DNA of 64,000 bases from Sulfurovum sp. UBA12169 (GTDB lineage Bacteria > Campylobacterota > Campylobacteria > Campylobacterales > Sulfurovaceae). The position numbers and the translations under genes are program-made. Shown piece by piece: positions 34,841 to 44,825 of this stretch. The notes beneath the pieces were generated by a model that saw only the letters and a list, made by a program, of their open reading frames with translations, was not told where the DNA came from and ran no database searches. The stretch is from positions 848,586 to 912,585 of the forward strand of contig DLUH01000005.1 of the NCBI GenBank assembly GCA_002742845.1, written 5' to 3'. Each line of letters opens with the position of its first letter. Positions within the stretch are counted from its first letter, which is position 1.

Positions 34841-37800
34841 TTGCACTCTCTTATAAAATATTTTCTCGACAATTCAAGATTGAACCACACTATTTTGGTA
34901 TTTTTATTGTTTATGGGTATTTTTGCTTACATAAAGATACCAAAAGAGATGTTTCCTATCGTGACGCTTGATGCGATCGATATCAAAGGAAACTATAGCG
35001 GAGCAAGTGCAGATGCGCTGAACAATTTTGCCGTTAGAGAGATAGAAAATCAAATCGATGCTATTTCCGGCATCAAAAAAGTAAGTTCAACTATTACTAA
35101 CGGGAGTTTTCTTGTCAGCATTGAACTTCAAGACGGTGTCGATAAGTATGAAGTGCTCAATGAGGTCAAAGATGCCATTAGCATCGCCAGGCAGTACCTT
35201 CCGGGCGATATGGATGAGCCCATAGCAACGGTTTCTCAAAAAGTGATGCCGCTTTTGAATGTTTCTTTGTCTTCAGGCGCTTATGACCAAAAAGGACTGT
35301 TGGATATCGCAGAAAAATTAAAGACATCTGTATTTCAGGTACCTCATATAAACGATGTGCAGATATTTGGCGATAGTGATCTGCAGATCGATATTATGCT
35401 AGACCATAAAAAAATTATGATGTACGGGCTGAACAGTTCTTTGATTATCAATAAAATTAAAGAGCTTTCGTATATCTATCCGGTTGCTTTTGTCGAGGAG
35501 GTCGGCAATCATATCTTTTTAACTGCCAACAACAACAAGTTTGATCTTAATCTCTGGAAAGAAACACTCATAGAGGCTGAGGGCAAAAAAATATATTTGG
35601 GCGATGTGGCTGCCGTCAAGATCGATTATCCGACCAAGGATACCATTTCGAGGTTTAATGCAAAATCATCTATTTCATTGCTGATATTTAAAGATGAGCA
35701 GGGCGACTCCATAAAGGTTTCCCAAGAAGTAAAAAAAGTTTTGCAGAAAACACAAAATACCTATAAAGATTTATCAATTGATATTTCAAGAGACAGCTCA
35801 AGGCCTGTTGAGCAGAGGATCAAAACGATACTTTCCAATATTACATTGGGGCTTATTTTAGTCGGATTTTCGATGTACATTTTAATCAGTCCCAGATTGT
35901 CGCTTGTAATTGTGATGGGGATACCGTTTTCGTTTATTTTTGGGCTTTTGATCATAGAGGTTTTGGGTTACAGTTTAAATATGATCTCACTGATGGCGAT
36001 GCTGATCACTTTAGGTATTGTTGTGGATGATGCGATCATAGTAAGTGAAAATATTCAGCGCCACTTGGATGAAGGAGCCGACGTCAACGAAGCGGTGATC
36101 AATGGCACCAAAGAGATGATTATGCCCGTCATGATCGCTGCGTTTACTACGATATTTGCTTTTTTGCCTATGCTTTTGATCAGCGGCGAAATGGGATTGC
36201 TGATCAAACTGATCCCGATAGTGATATCGGTGTTGATATTTTCATCTTTGATAGAATCTTTTTTCTTTTTGCCGCTTCATGCAAAAGATATTTTGCGGAA
36301 AAATGACAAACTGTTTGACTGGTCACCCGTATACAATGCATATGAAACGATTTTACATAAAATTATTCACCACAAGAAATCATTTTTGGTTGTATTTTAT
36401 ATTATTGTTCCTGTGTTAACTGTTTTTGCTGTAGAAAACAGCAGATTTCAAATGTTTCCCGACATGGATTCACGAAACGTTACGCTTTCTGTCAAGCTGG
36501 ATGATTCTTTAAGTATCGAAGAGACCGATAAGATAGTTGAAAAATACGAACAGCTTTTGCTGGAGAATAAACAGCGTTTTTACATTAAAAACATCAATAC
36601 CTCTGTAGGTGTTTTTTCTGATTTGACCGGCACGACAGAAGTAATAGAAAACGGATTTACGCTGATGCTGGAGCTTGAAGATTTTAAAGAAGACAATATT
36701 TTGGATAATTACATCAATCCGGTGCTGTCGCTTAGTTTTGATTTTGAACAAAAAGATAAAATCAGGTTAGAAAGTACTCAGGCCGTGATGCAAAAAATAA
36801 GAGAATTTGTTGCACCTGTTACACAAAAAGACAAAGCCGTGGATTTCAATATCGTAAGCAACAGGCTTCACGTGATGAAAACAGACATTGAAATAAAATT
36901 AAGCTCAGATGATACCCAATCGCTTGTTTCGCATATAGAAAAACTCAAAACAAAACTTTCTTCGATTGAGGGGGTAAAAGACGTTACAGACAATACAAAA
37001 ATGGGACAACAAGAGTATAAATTTATACTGAACCCTTATGGCCAAACTTTGGGGTTGACTGACACGGCTGTTGCTTTGGCGCTTAGCAGCTATTTTATGG
37101 AAAAAGAACAGGCAGCCACGTTTGACAATAGCGGAATTATCAAAATAAAAACATACTCAATCCACAAAGACAATTTGGATGAATTGAAACATTTTCCTAT
37201 CCCTCTAGGCAACGGATTTGTCGAATTGCAGGATGTGGTAGAGTTTAAGATCGAAAGAAATTTTGAAAAAATCGAAAAAGAAAATGGAAAAATCTACAAA
37301 AGTGTTTTTGCAAATGTAGATAATCGAATCATTAGCGCAAATGAAGTTTTAAAGCAAATCGATAAGATTGTTCAGGAGGCAAAACAGGACAATATCACAG
37401 TCAGTTTTGGCGGAGAACGTGAAAAAAGCATTCAAATGGCAATTGATATGGCAAAAGCGTTTATGATAGCCATCTTTTTGATTTTTATCACACTGTTGAT
37501 CAACTTTCCTTCCTTTAGGGTTTCCTTAATGCTTATTTCTGTCATCCCTTTTACTGTTTTAGGTGCCGTAGCTGGCCATTTTATTATGGGTATCAATCTC
37601 AATTCCCAATCTATGATCGGCATGCTCGGTCTTGCCGGAGTGGTAATCAATGATGGGATTATCATGTTGGATTTTTTGCACGGAACCAAAAACAAAGAAG
37701 AGTTTTACAAAAGAGCCAAACAAAGAGTAAGACCTATACTCATCACCTCAATTACTACGGTTTTGGGGCTTATGACCATTATATTTTTTCCATCGGGCGA

Positions 37801-37918
37801 GTCTATCATGCTTCAGCCGATAGCGGTATCTTTGGGGTTTGGTATCGCATGGGGGACAGTGTTGAATTTGCTCTATCTGCCTGCGCTTTATGCGGCGGTA
37901 TTTAAAATTAAGGATTAA
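34841..37918 (+). CDS. RND-family efflux permease (atypical)
   Basis: This 1,025-residue inner-membrane protein has the RND plan: a first helix, a large periplasmic loop, helices 2-6 with a second loop before helix 8, and the C-terminal bundle. The helix-4 proton relay is kept (TLGIVVDDAIIVSENIQRH near residue 393). In helix 10 the AcrB-type AKNA motif is replaced by VVINDGIIML near residue 933, so the Lys of the relay is missing, as in other RND subgroups. The start is TTG after AAGAGGAA. Only a short adaptor-like gene follows, and no outer-membrane channel is adjacent. Substrate is unknown. Confidence 0.88.
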   Translation: MHSLIKYFLDNSRLNHTILVFLLFMGIFAYIKIPKEMFPIVTLDAIDIKGNYSGASADALNNFAVREIENQIDAISGIKKVSSTITNGSFLVSIELQDGVDKYEVLNEVKDAISIARQYLPGDMDEPIATVSQKVMPLLNVSLSSGAYDQKGLLDIAEKLKTSVFQVPHINDVQIFGDSDLQIDIMLDHKKIMMYGLNSSLIINKIKELSYIYPVAFVEEVGNHIFLTANNNKFDLNLWKETLIEAEGKKIYLGDVAAVKIDYPTKDTISRFNAKSSISLLIFKDEQGDSIKVSQEVKKVLQKTQNTYKDLSIDISRDSSRPVEQRIKTILSNITLGLILVGFSMYILISPRLSLVIVMGIPFSFIFGLLIIEVLGYSLNMISLMAMLITLGIVVDDAIIVSENIQRHLDEGADVNEAVINGTKEMIMPVMIAAFTTIFAFLPMLLISGEMGLLIKLIPIVISVLIFSSLIESFFFLPLHAKDILRKNDKLFDWSPVYNAYETILHKIIHHKKSFLVVFYIIVPVLTVFAVENSRFQMFPDMDSRNVTLSVKLDDSLSIEETDKIVEKYEQLLLENKQRFYIKNINTSVGVFSDLTGTTEVIENGFTLMLELEDFKEDNILDNYINPVLSLSFDFEQKDKIRLESTQAVMQKIREFVAPVTQKDKAVDFNIVSNRLHVMKTDIEIKLSSDDTQSLVSHIEKLKTKLSSIEGVKDVTDNTKMGQQEYKFILNPYGQTLGLTDTAVALALSSYFMEKEQAATFDNSGIIKIKTYSIHKDNLDELKHFPIPLGNGFVELQDVVEFKIERNFEKIEKENGKIYKSVFANVDNRIISANEVLKQIDKIVQEAKQDNITVSFGGEREKSIQMAIDMAKAFMIAIFLIFITLLINFPSFRVSLMLISVIPFTVLGAVAGHFIMGINLNSQSMIGMLGLAGVVINDGIIMLDFLHGTKNKEEFYKRAKQRVRPILITSITTVLGLMTIIFFPSGESIMLQPIAVSLGFGIAWGTVLNLLYLPALYAAVFKIKD

Positions 37919-37920
37919 AA

Positions 37921-38625
37921 ATGAAATATGTATTTCTTTTGTGTGTGCCGATCATGCTTTTTTCTCAAACCTATATGGCAAAAATAGAGCCGTTTGACAG
38001 TTTTACTATTTACGCACAAACAAACGGACAGATTGTATACCTGGATAAAAATGATGAAACCAAAGTGGTCGATAAAATGATCATTAAACTCGATGACTCT
38101 TTGGAGCAAAAAGAGTTGAAAGGCTATCGGATACAGCTAAGGCATTATGAGGAAAAGTTAAATTTGCTTACCAAAAATTATCAAAAGTATCTTCAGGTTG
38201 CCGGAAAAAGTGCTTTTGAAAAAGATGAAAAGTACTATCTGGTGCTTGATCTTAAGGTAACAATAGAAAATCTTAAAATCCAGATAGCCCAACTTGAGGA
38301 TACGATAGCAAAAAAACAAATATCGGTAAATAAACTTTATATAAAATCATTTCAAGCAAATAACGGTGATTATGTTACCGCAGGTACACAATTGGCAAAA
38401 GCGTTCGATATTAGCCGTTCTAAGCTGGTTGTTTTTGTCAGTCGTAATGATTATGAAAACATAGACAATAAAAAAATTCTCATAGACGGAAAACATAATA
38501 ATGCAGAAATTTATAAAATTGACAAAATTCAAGACGAAACGATGATTTCGGCTTACAGGGTTGAGCTGCTTTTGGAAAGTAATGATTTTGGCAAAATTGT
38601 AGAAGTGGAGTTTGTTTCTTCTTGA
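37921..38625 (+). CDS. Short periplasmic adaptor-like protein of the RND pair
   Basis: The 234-residue protein has a signal peptide (KYVFLLCVPIMLFSQTYMA), then a lipoyl-like half-motif (YAQTNGQIVYLDKNDETKV), a central pair of helices with heptad character (about residues 60-120), the returning lipoyl half (KSFQANNGDYVTAGTQL) and a beta-barrel-like end. This is the membrane-fusion-protein order but lacks the usual membrane-proximal domain (typical adaptors have 350-400 residues). It begins 2 bases after the permease stop, the reverse of the usual adaptor-permease order. It probably serves that permease; the partner channel must be encoded elsewhere. Confidence 0.75.
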   Translation: MKYVFLLCVPIMLFSQTYMAKIEPFDSFTIYAQTNGQIVYLDKNDETKVVDKMIIKLDDSLEQKELKGYRIQLRHYEEKLNLLTKNYQKYLQVAGKSAFEKDEKYYLVLDLKVTIENLKIQIAQLEDTIAKKQISVNKLYIKSFQANNGDYVTAGTQLAKAFDISRSKLVVFVSRNDYENIDNKKILIDGKHNNAEIYKIDKIQDETMISAYRVELLLESNDFGKIVEVEFVSS

Positions 38626-38734
38626 GGATGCGTGCATTTTTGATAGATGGCGGTCATGGTGCCTTGCAATCTGTTTGTTGGAGAACGGGTGATGCAAAAA
38701 TTACACAAGTTGCTTAAAAAGCGGAAGAGGTTGC

Positions 38735-39853
38735 ATGAAAATAGTTCACTTTAGCGATACCCATTTGGGTTTTAATGATCTCGATGTGCTCAATGAGGAC
38801 AACATCAACCAAAGAGAAGCTGATTTTTATGATGCTTTCTTGCAGGTTGTAGAGCAAATCAAAGAGATAAAGCCCGATTATATCGTCCACACCGGAGACC
38901 TGTTTCATAGAACAAGCCCCAGCAACCGTGCCATTACGTTTGCCCTGGAGCAGTTTAAAATCATCAATGCTTTAAATATCCCTTTTATTTTAATAGCCGG
39001 TAACCACAGCACCCCGCGAACAAATCTAAGCAGTCCGATACTAAAGATTTTTGAGAACTTTGAAAATATCTATGTATCCTATAATCAGCAGTATAAAAAG
39101 CAAGAATTTGAAGATATCGTGTTTCACTGTTTGCCGCATATGAACGATGATGCCAAAGCACTCTCGCAAATCGAACTTTGCGAAGCAGGGATTGAACCAA
39201 ACAAAAAAAATATCATGATGATGCATTGCAGTGTCGGAGCATGGTATTTGATGCAAGAGTTTGGAGAGTGGGTCTATCCGACTTCTAAAGAGTATATCTT
39301 TTCCAAAATGGACTATGTAGCTTTGGGGCATTGGCATGGATTTGGAAAGGTTGGAAAGCATGAAAATGTTTATTACAGCGGAAGTACAGAGCGAACAAGC
39401 CTTAACGATAAACGCAACTCAAAAGGGTTTATCGTTGTAACTCTTGAAGATGAACCAACAGTTGAATATAAAGAGATAACTATCCGGCCGATACTGGAGT
39501 TTCAAATAGACTGTGAGGATTTTGAAAAAAGTGTGGCATCACTTGTTCTTTTGAATATCAAAGATGCCATCATCGATGTAAAACTAACGAATCTTACTAC
39601 ACTTCAGTCTATTGATATCAATACGGGCGATATCAAAAAGATTTTTGATGGCGCTGTGTATGTTAACGTCAAACGAGAGTTTAAAACCGCTGGCGATGCA
39701 AAAACGATCGAGGATATCGAATCGCTTTCACTGGAAGATTATTTTATAGAACATATCAAAGAAGAGAGTAAAACAGAAGAGTTTGACAGACTAAAATCAA
39801 AAGTGCAAGAGCTATTTAGTGCTTATGAGGAGGTGTGCAGTGATACTGAATAA
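38735..39853 (+). CDS. sbcD: SbcD/Mre11-type DNA repair nuclease subunit
   Basis: The 372-residue protein is a calcineurin-like metallophosphoesterase with the Mre11/SbcD motif series: FSDTHLGFND near residue 6, HTGDLFHRTSPS near residue 51, LIAGNHSTPR near residue 88 and VALGHWHGFG near residue 197. With SbcC it forms the ATP-dependent nuclease that opens hairpins and processes blocked DNA ends. Its last 14 bases overlap the start of sbcC, a tight coupling. The C-terminal helix region is where SbcC binds. It is preceded by a 109-base gap after the adaptor gene with no convincing gene in it. Confidence 0.92.
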   Translation: MKIVHFSDTHLGFNDLDVLNEDNINQREADFYDAFLQVVEQIKEIKPDYIVHTGDLFHRTSPSNRAITFALEQFKIINALNIPFILIAGNHSTPRTNLSSPILKIFENFENIYVSYNQQYKKQEFEDIVFHCLPHMNDDAKALSQIELCEAGIEPNKKNIMMMHCSVGAWYLMQEFGEWVYPTSKEYIFSKMDYVALGHWHGFGKVGKHENVYYSGSTERTSLNDKRNSKGFIVVTLEDEPTVEYKEITIRPILEFQIDCEDFEKSVASLVLLNIKDAIIDVKLTNLTTLQSIDINTGDIKKIFDGAVYVNVKREFKTAGDAKTIEDIESLSLEDYFIEHIKEESKTEEFDRLKSKVQELFSAYEEVCSDTE

Positions 39854-42209
39854 TCTTGAGCTCTTAAACTTTAAAAAGTACACCCAAAAAAGCTTTTCAT
39901 TTGATGAGGGGCTGACCGGCATCATCGGGAAAAACGGCAGCGGCAAATCCACCATCTTTGAAGCGATACTTTTTGTACTTTACGGAGAGCTAAAAAACAA
40001 AGGCTCAAAAGAACTGATACGAAATTCAAGCGTAAGCCAGAAAGAGCCTGTAAGCGTCACACTGGAGTTTGAGTTTGATAGCGCTACCTACAAAGTGATC
40101 AGAGAGTTTAGAGGCAAAACACTCACAGCCAATGCAAAACTTTATAAAAATGAAGCACTCGTTTCAAGCGGAGCAAAAGAGGTAACAAACTCTATTGGCA
40201 AACTTGTAAAAATGAACAAAGATGCTTTTTTGCATACTTTATTTGCCTCTCAAAAAGAGCTTACAAGTCTTAGCAATCTAAAACCAGAAGACAGAAAAAA
40301 GATGATAAGAAAGCTTTTGGGGCTGGAGAAAATCGATGCCATAGAAACCATGCTTGTTGAAAAAAGCAGAGGACTTAAAAGAGAGATTGATGCATTTAGG
40401 GAAGTGCTACTAAGTAGTGATGAGATCATATCTAAAGAGAGTGCAATAAAAACTCATAATGAAAATAAAACCTCAATATTTACAAATTTAACAGCAAAGT
40501 CAAAAGAGTTAGAAACGCTAAAACTAAAAGAGATTGAATCTAAAAAAGAGTTAGATCTTTTACAAAAAACAAAAGAGCATAAAACAAAGCTGCTAAGTGA
40601 ACTTGAACTTATTAAAAATACTCTTGAATCTAATAAGCTACAACAAACAAAACTTTCATCTGAGCTATTAGAGTTACAACAAAAACAAAAAGAGCTAACA
40701 GTTTTAGAGCCTTTAAAAATAGAGTTTGAACAGTTGCAAACTAAACTAAAAGAGCAACAGCAACTAAAAGAGATACATCTAAAAATTGAAGGGTTAAATA
40801 AAGAGCAGACTCAACTTAGAGAGCAATACACAAAAGCCAAAAATGATATTGCTGCTCTAGAACTTGAAGTGAAAGATTATGCAAGTTTGCAAGTGAAACA
40901 ACAGCAGATGAAAAATGAAGCGGATAAACTTCAAACAACTATCAAAGAGTTAGAAACTCAAATAAAAGCTATCAGTTCTTCTGTATCCGGAGAGCAAAAA
41001 CTCATCGACACTACAAAAGCCCAGATTGCAGAGATTGAAAAAATAGGCAAGGGCTCAAACTGCCCCACTTGCACCAGGCCGCTTCTTGAAGAGTACGACA
41101 AAGTCATTGCGACACTTTCAAATACCATACAGACTATCCAAAAAGAGAAAATTGATAAACAAACCCTGGAGTTGTCAAAAGTAGAAAGTTCAAAAGTAGC
41201 ACTTGACAAACAAAAAGAGGAAATTCAAAGTCAACTTCAAGAGCTAAATAAACAACTAACTATCATCGAGACAAAACAAAAAGACCTTATCAAAGCACAT
41301 GTACATTTTAAAGAGGTTGAAGCAAAAGGTATCCAAAACAAAAAAGAACTAGAAGCGCTTTCAAAATACTCTTATGATGAAAAATTGCACGAAGATTTGA
41401 TAGCAAAAGAGCAAACATTAAAACCTAAATATGATGAGTATAAAAAACTCCAAACTCTTATCCAAAGAGTTCCCGTACTTCAAAAAGAGTTAGACGAGAT
41501 TAAAAAAGCTATAAAAGAAAAAACTTTAGGTTTTACACATAAAGAGACTGAAATCAAAGCCATTATTTATGATGAAACAAATCATAAAACAAAACTTGAT
41601 GAGTTTACTCTCCTGCAAAAGCATAAAGATGAATTAGCAACTGTTATCAATGAATTTAAAGTGCAAATCGCTTCCATCGATGGTGAGATAAAAACACTTC
41701 AATCCTCCCTTGATACAAATAAAGAGCATCAAGCAAGATTGGCTGCAAAGCAGCAAGATTTAAGTGATTATGAAAAGATAAAAGTATCTTTGAACGAATT
41801 TAAAACGAAGCTCAACTCGAAAGTAGCTCCAAGAATTTCTCAAATTGCTTCAGCCATGTACGGTCAAATCACCAAAGGAAAATATCAGCATATCGAAGTG
41901 GATAACGACTTTGACTTTTATATCTACGATGAGGGGCAAAAGTTTCCGATAGAGAGATTTAGCGGCGGGGAAGTGGACCTTGCAAATTTAGTTCTTAGAA
42001 TTGCTATTTCAAAAACATTAGGGGAACTAAGTGGTGCAGGGAATATAGGGTTTTTAGCATTTGATGAAGTGTTTGGTAGTCAAGATGAAAGTAGAAGAAT
42101 GGAAATCTTAGAAGCATTTCATACTATCAAAGAGCAATACAGACAGATATTTTTGATATCCCATGAGATGGAGATAAAAGAGATGTTTGAGCGGCTTGTG
42201 GAGTTGTAA
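39840..42209 (+). CDS. sbcC: SbcC/Rad50-type ATPase
   Basis: The 789-residue SMC-like ATPase pairs with SbcD. It has an N-terminal ABC half with Walker A GKNGSGKST near residue 30. Two very long coiled coils (about 180-650) flank a zinc hook at CPTC (near residue 407, in GSNCPTCTRPL). The C-terminal ABC half has the signature ERFSGGEVDLANL near 705 and Walker B FLAFDEVFGS near 737. It is shorter than E. coli SbcC (1,048), the shortfall being in the coils. The GTG start at 39840 follows GAGGAGG. A 10-bp inverted repeat (42222-42231 with 42260-42269) lies in the convergent gap and 3' end of the CHAD gene. Confidence 0.93.
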   Translation: MILNNLELLNFKKYTQKSFSFDEGLTGIIGKNGSGKSTIFEAILFVLYGELKNKGSKELIRNSSVSQKEPVSVTLEFEFDSATYKVIREFRGKTLTANAKLYKNEALVSSGAKEVTNSIGKLVKMNKDAFLHTLFASQKELTSLSNLKPEDRKKMIRKLLGLEKIDAIETMLVEKSRGLKREIDAFREVLLSSDEIISKESAIKTHNENKTSIFTNLTAKSKELETLKLKEIESKKELDLLQKTKEHKTKLLSELELIKNTLESNKLQQTKLSSELLELQQKQKELTVLEPLKIEFEQLQTKLKEQQQLKEIHLKIEGLNKEQTQLREQYTKAKNDIAALELEVKDYASLQVKQQQMKNEADKLQTTIKELETQIKAISSSVSGEQKLIDTTKAQIAEIEKIGKGSNCPTCTRPLLEEYDKVIATLSNTIQTIQKEKIDKQTLELSKVESSKVALDKQKEEIQSQLQELNKQLTIIETKQKDLIKAHVHFKEVEAKGIQNKKELEALSKYSYDEKLHEDLIAKEQTLKPKYDEYKKLQTLIQRVPVLQKELDEIKKAIKEKTLGFTHKETEIKAIIYDETNHKTKLDEFTLLQKHKDELATVINEFKVQIASIDGEIKTLQSSLDTNKEHQARLAAKQQDLSDYEKIKVSLNEFKTKLNSKVAPRISQIASAMYGQITKGKYQHIEVDNDFDFYIYDEGQKFPIERFSGGEVDLANLVLRIAISKTLGELSGAGNIGFLAFDEVFGSQDESRRMEILEAFHTIKEQYRQIFLISHEMEIKEMFERLVEL

Positions 42210-42265
42210 AAATTGATATCTTTGATTTTTGCGGCCAGGATAGAAGGCAGAGAAAATTTCAAAAA

Positions 42266-43093
42266 TCAAGAAAATTTATTTCCAAAAATATCTTCTCCGA
42301 TCTTTAATGCCGCACGTTTAAGCTGCGTTTGTTCTTTGTCCAAAAACGTTTCAAACTCTTTGCCCAAAGGAGTGTCCAGCGTGTGCAAAAATGTTTTAAA
42401 AACTGTGATATCGTGGATATCCCCCAGGATATGTGCCAAAGATTTGAGAGTTTCTGCTTTTTCCTGAAACTCCTTTTTGTCTATCATAAAAAGCTGAAAG
42501 CCGTAGTAGTTCACCCACTTTCTCCACTCGTGAAAATACAAATCGCTTTTTTTCTTGATAGCCGTTTTTCTTAGTTTGTCGGTTTTTTGATACGTCTTTT
42601 TCAGACATGAGAGAAAATGCGCTTTTGTGTTTTTTTTCAGTTTGTAATGTTTGAGGGTTTTAAGGTTTTTTTGCAGGCGCTCTTTGATGTCAAGAAATGA
42701 TTGGTCGGGATCGAGCGGGGGTTTTGACGATCGGATGGCTTGGAGTATCGCATCATAGGTTTGTTCGTCGAGAGTGTATTTTCGGATGATTTCAAGATAG
42801 GTATCCCCCAGCACTTTTTGATCCCTTGAGGCAGAAAATGAGTGCGCGCACTCTTTGAAAATGCGGTTTTGTTTTTTAAAAAAGCTTTCGGAAAGATCGT
42901 TTAGCAGGAGATGTGTCAGGGCGCGAAGTTTTTTAAATCTTCTTCTGATCTGATGGATGGCTTTGTCCTGGGGAATAGTTTCATTTTCGCACATCGCAAT
43001 GATTTTTTGCATATGATTTTTGAGGATTTTTTGGATTTGTTTATTTAAATTTTTTTTAAATGATATGGTCGAAGACACAGCAAAACCCTCCAT
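42266..43093 (-). CDS. CHAD-domain protein
   Basis: This 275-residue, very basic, all-helical protein matches the CHAD domain, recognised by the conserved HQIRRRFKKLRALTHLL motif near residues 48-64 and by further Lys/Arg/His-rich helices in the second half (KKTYQKTDKLRKTAIKKK). CHAD domains bind inorganic polyphosphate and often accompany polyphosphate-linked enzymes. No polyphosphate kinase is nearby; the only possible link in the window is the Ppx/GppA gene at 25 kb. It is the last gene of a minus-strand run after PIN-PhoH and HD genes, separated from the HD gene by 49 bases. Confidence 0.85.
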   Translation of the reverse strand: MEGFAVSSTISFKKNLNKQIQKILKNHMQKIIAMCENETIPQDKAIHQIRRRFKKLRALTHLLLNDLSESFFKKQNRIFKECAHSFSASRDQKVLGDTYLEIIRKYTLDEQTYDAILQAIRSSKPPLDPDQSFLDIKERLQKNLKTLKHYKLKKNTKAHFLSCLKKTYQKTDKLRKTAIKKKSDLYFHEWRKWVNYYGFQLFMIDKKEFQEKAETLKSLAHILGDIHDITVFKTFLHTLDTPLGKEFETFLDKEQTQLKRAALKIGEDIFGNKFS

Positions 43094-43142
43094 CTCTTTT
43101 CAGTCATTGTACACCTTTGTGGCTTAATACACTCCGGTTTGG

Positions 43143-44825
43143 TTATTTGATATGCCATTCTTTATTTTTTTCAAATACGGATATTAAGATCTCTTTTAAG
43201 TCTCTTTTCATCTCTTTGCTCAGTTCTTTTTTGCTGCTGTATATAAAAAAAGGCACAGTGTTGAGCATGGATTTTTTAAGCCTTTTTCTGAGTGTTGATA
43301 CTTCATCGATAGATACCAAATCCGGCCCACTAAACAGGTAGAAATCTTTTGAGACCCCCAGTTTAAATGAAACGATCTGATAAGACAAAAAGACATCGCC
43401 TTTTGATTCGTAGTGCGCCATAAAATTATCCAAAGAGTTCTTGAGAATATGCAGTTTGGATGGGCTGATATATCCGAAGCTTTCCCGAAACTGATATTTT
43501 TGCGTTAGAGTAAAACCTAAAACGCCATAGAGGTCATTGAGGTTTTTCCATAGGGAGTTAAAATATTTTTTTCCAAAGAGAACTTCTTCAAATACCATTA
43601 AGATTTTTTGTTTATTTTTGGTGGAGGGGGAATATTTTATCTTGAAATACTCTTCTTTAAAAAGAGATATAAGCCAGTTTTCATCAAGCAGACTTATGGT
43701 GTCGAGTTTTTTTTCGAGTTCGTTGGCATCAACAAACTTCCACAGCATCGAGATATCATTGAGCCTGTCATTTTTCTCTTGTGTAAAATATTGATTGGCC
43801 AGATAGACAATCAGGTTTTCAAGCATGGCATCTTTTTTTGCTATTTGATGATTGAAAATCACTTTTTTGTAGAGATTGAACCGCATCTCCAGCATATGTT
43901 CAATGTCCAAAATGGCGCTGTCGTAAAAAGAGAGATGATAGGTATTGTTTTTTGATGTTAAAATGGTTTGTTTTGCGATTCTGAGCAAATCAACTGCTCC
44001 TCCGATATAGCCGCTGGCAAGCATGTCGCGGTTGACATAATCCAAGCGATCGGCGTCTACGGTAGAATCAATGATATCATGCAGTACCCCAAAATCAAAT
44101 CCGCCAAAATTTTCATCTTTGAAGATATTTTCAATCACTTCATAGACAATTTTTATATAATTTGTATCAATCGGATCGCTAAAATTTTCGATTATTTCGT
44201 ATTCAAACAGCATTTTTGTAAACGCATGGCCCATTGCTTCATGCAAAACTTTCTTTTTGTTGTCTGTTATTTTTTCGTAGAAATTTATAAACTCTTTTTG
44301 GGACGGGTTTGCATCGAGAAGTGTTGCTTGTTTGTCGTAGATGCTTTGCATGGCGTATTCTACCTGATGGGAAAAAGGCAGATGGCCTACATCATGAAGC
44401 AGTCCGGCGAGCCTTATGGCTTGCAGTGAGATCAGGTAGGCATATTTTTCTTTATTGTTTTTGAGCGGTATAAGAAATTGATACAAGGAGTCATCTTCAA
44501 GCAGATTGCTTTTGTTTATTTTTATGTCTATGTCCAGTTTGGTTTCTATCTTTTTAATCGCCCCATAAAGATCGGCTAAAAAATTTTCTCTTAATTTTGA
44601 TTTTGCATTGAGCAGGGCACTTTTGTACATATGCGATGCGAGATGCATGGTCCCAAGGCTATGTATATATCTTTTGGTGGTAATGGACGGAAAAGAAAAG
44701 TAGGCCAAAGCATTTTGCGTGATAAATTGCAGCCTGCTCAAAATCTTGGTTTGAAGAATTTTCCCTTCAAATTTTGTGTGTTCTATGTGGCTGTAGAGAG
44801 TATCGTTTATAAATCTATTTGTCAT
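43143..44825 (-). CDS. HD-domain dNTPase-like protein (SAMHD1/YwfO type)
   Basis: The 560-residue protein carries an HD phosphohydrolase core: YIHSLGTMHLASHMYKSAL near residue 48 with the first His, then LAGLLHDVGHLPFSHQVE near residue 147 (metal-binding His-Asp), and VDADRLDYVNRDMLASGY near residue 256, the pattern of SAMHD1/YwfO-like triphosphohydrolases. The C-terminal third is unassigned and helical. Activity on dNTPs or related nucleotides is inferred. I choose ATG 44825, which overlaps the end of the PIN-PhoH gene by 11 bases; the frame extends 20 codons upstream inside that gene. It differs from the Dgt protein at 33.4 kb in motif spacing. Confidence 0.82.
   Translation of the reverse strand: MTNRFINDTLYSHIEHTKFEGKILQTKILSRLQFITQNALAYFSFPSITTKRYIHSLGTMHLASHMYKSALLNAKSKLRENFLADLYGAIKKIETKLDIDIKINKSNLLEDDSLYQFLIPLKNNKEKYAYLISLQAIRLAGLLHDVGHLPFSHQVEYAMQSIYDKQATLLDANPSQKEFINFYEKITDNKKKVLHEAMGHAFTKMLFEYEIIENFSDPIDTNYIKIVYEVIENIFKDENFGGFDFGVLHDIIDSTVDADRLDYVNRDMLASGYIGGAVDLLRIAKQTILTSKNNTYHLSFYDSAILDIEHMLEMRFNLYKKVIFNHQIAKKDAMLENLIVYLANQYFTQEKNDRLNDISMLWKFVDANELEKKLDTISLLDENWLISLFKEEYFKIKYSPSTKNKQKILMVFEEVLFGKKYFNSLWKNLNDLYGVLGFTLTQKYQFRESFGYISPSKLHILKNSLDNFMAHYESKGDVFLSYQIVSFKLGVSKDFYLFSGPDLVSIDEVSTLRKRLKKSMLNTVPFFIYSSKKELSKEMKRDLKEILISVFEKNKEWHIK

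Noticed and set aside
38628..38717. 29-codon frame between the RND adaptor and sbcD
   Set aside because: Its ATG is two bases after the adaptor stop with no properly spaced SD, and the peptide is unlike known small proteins.
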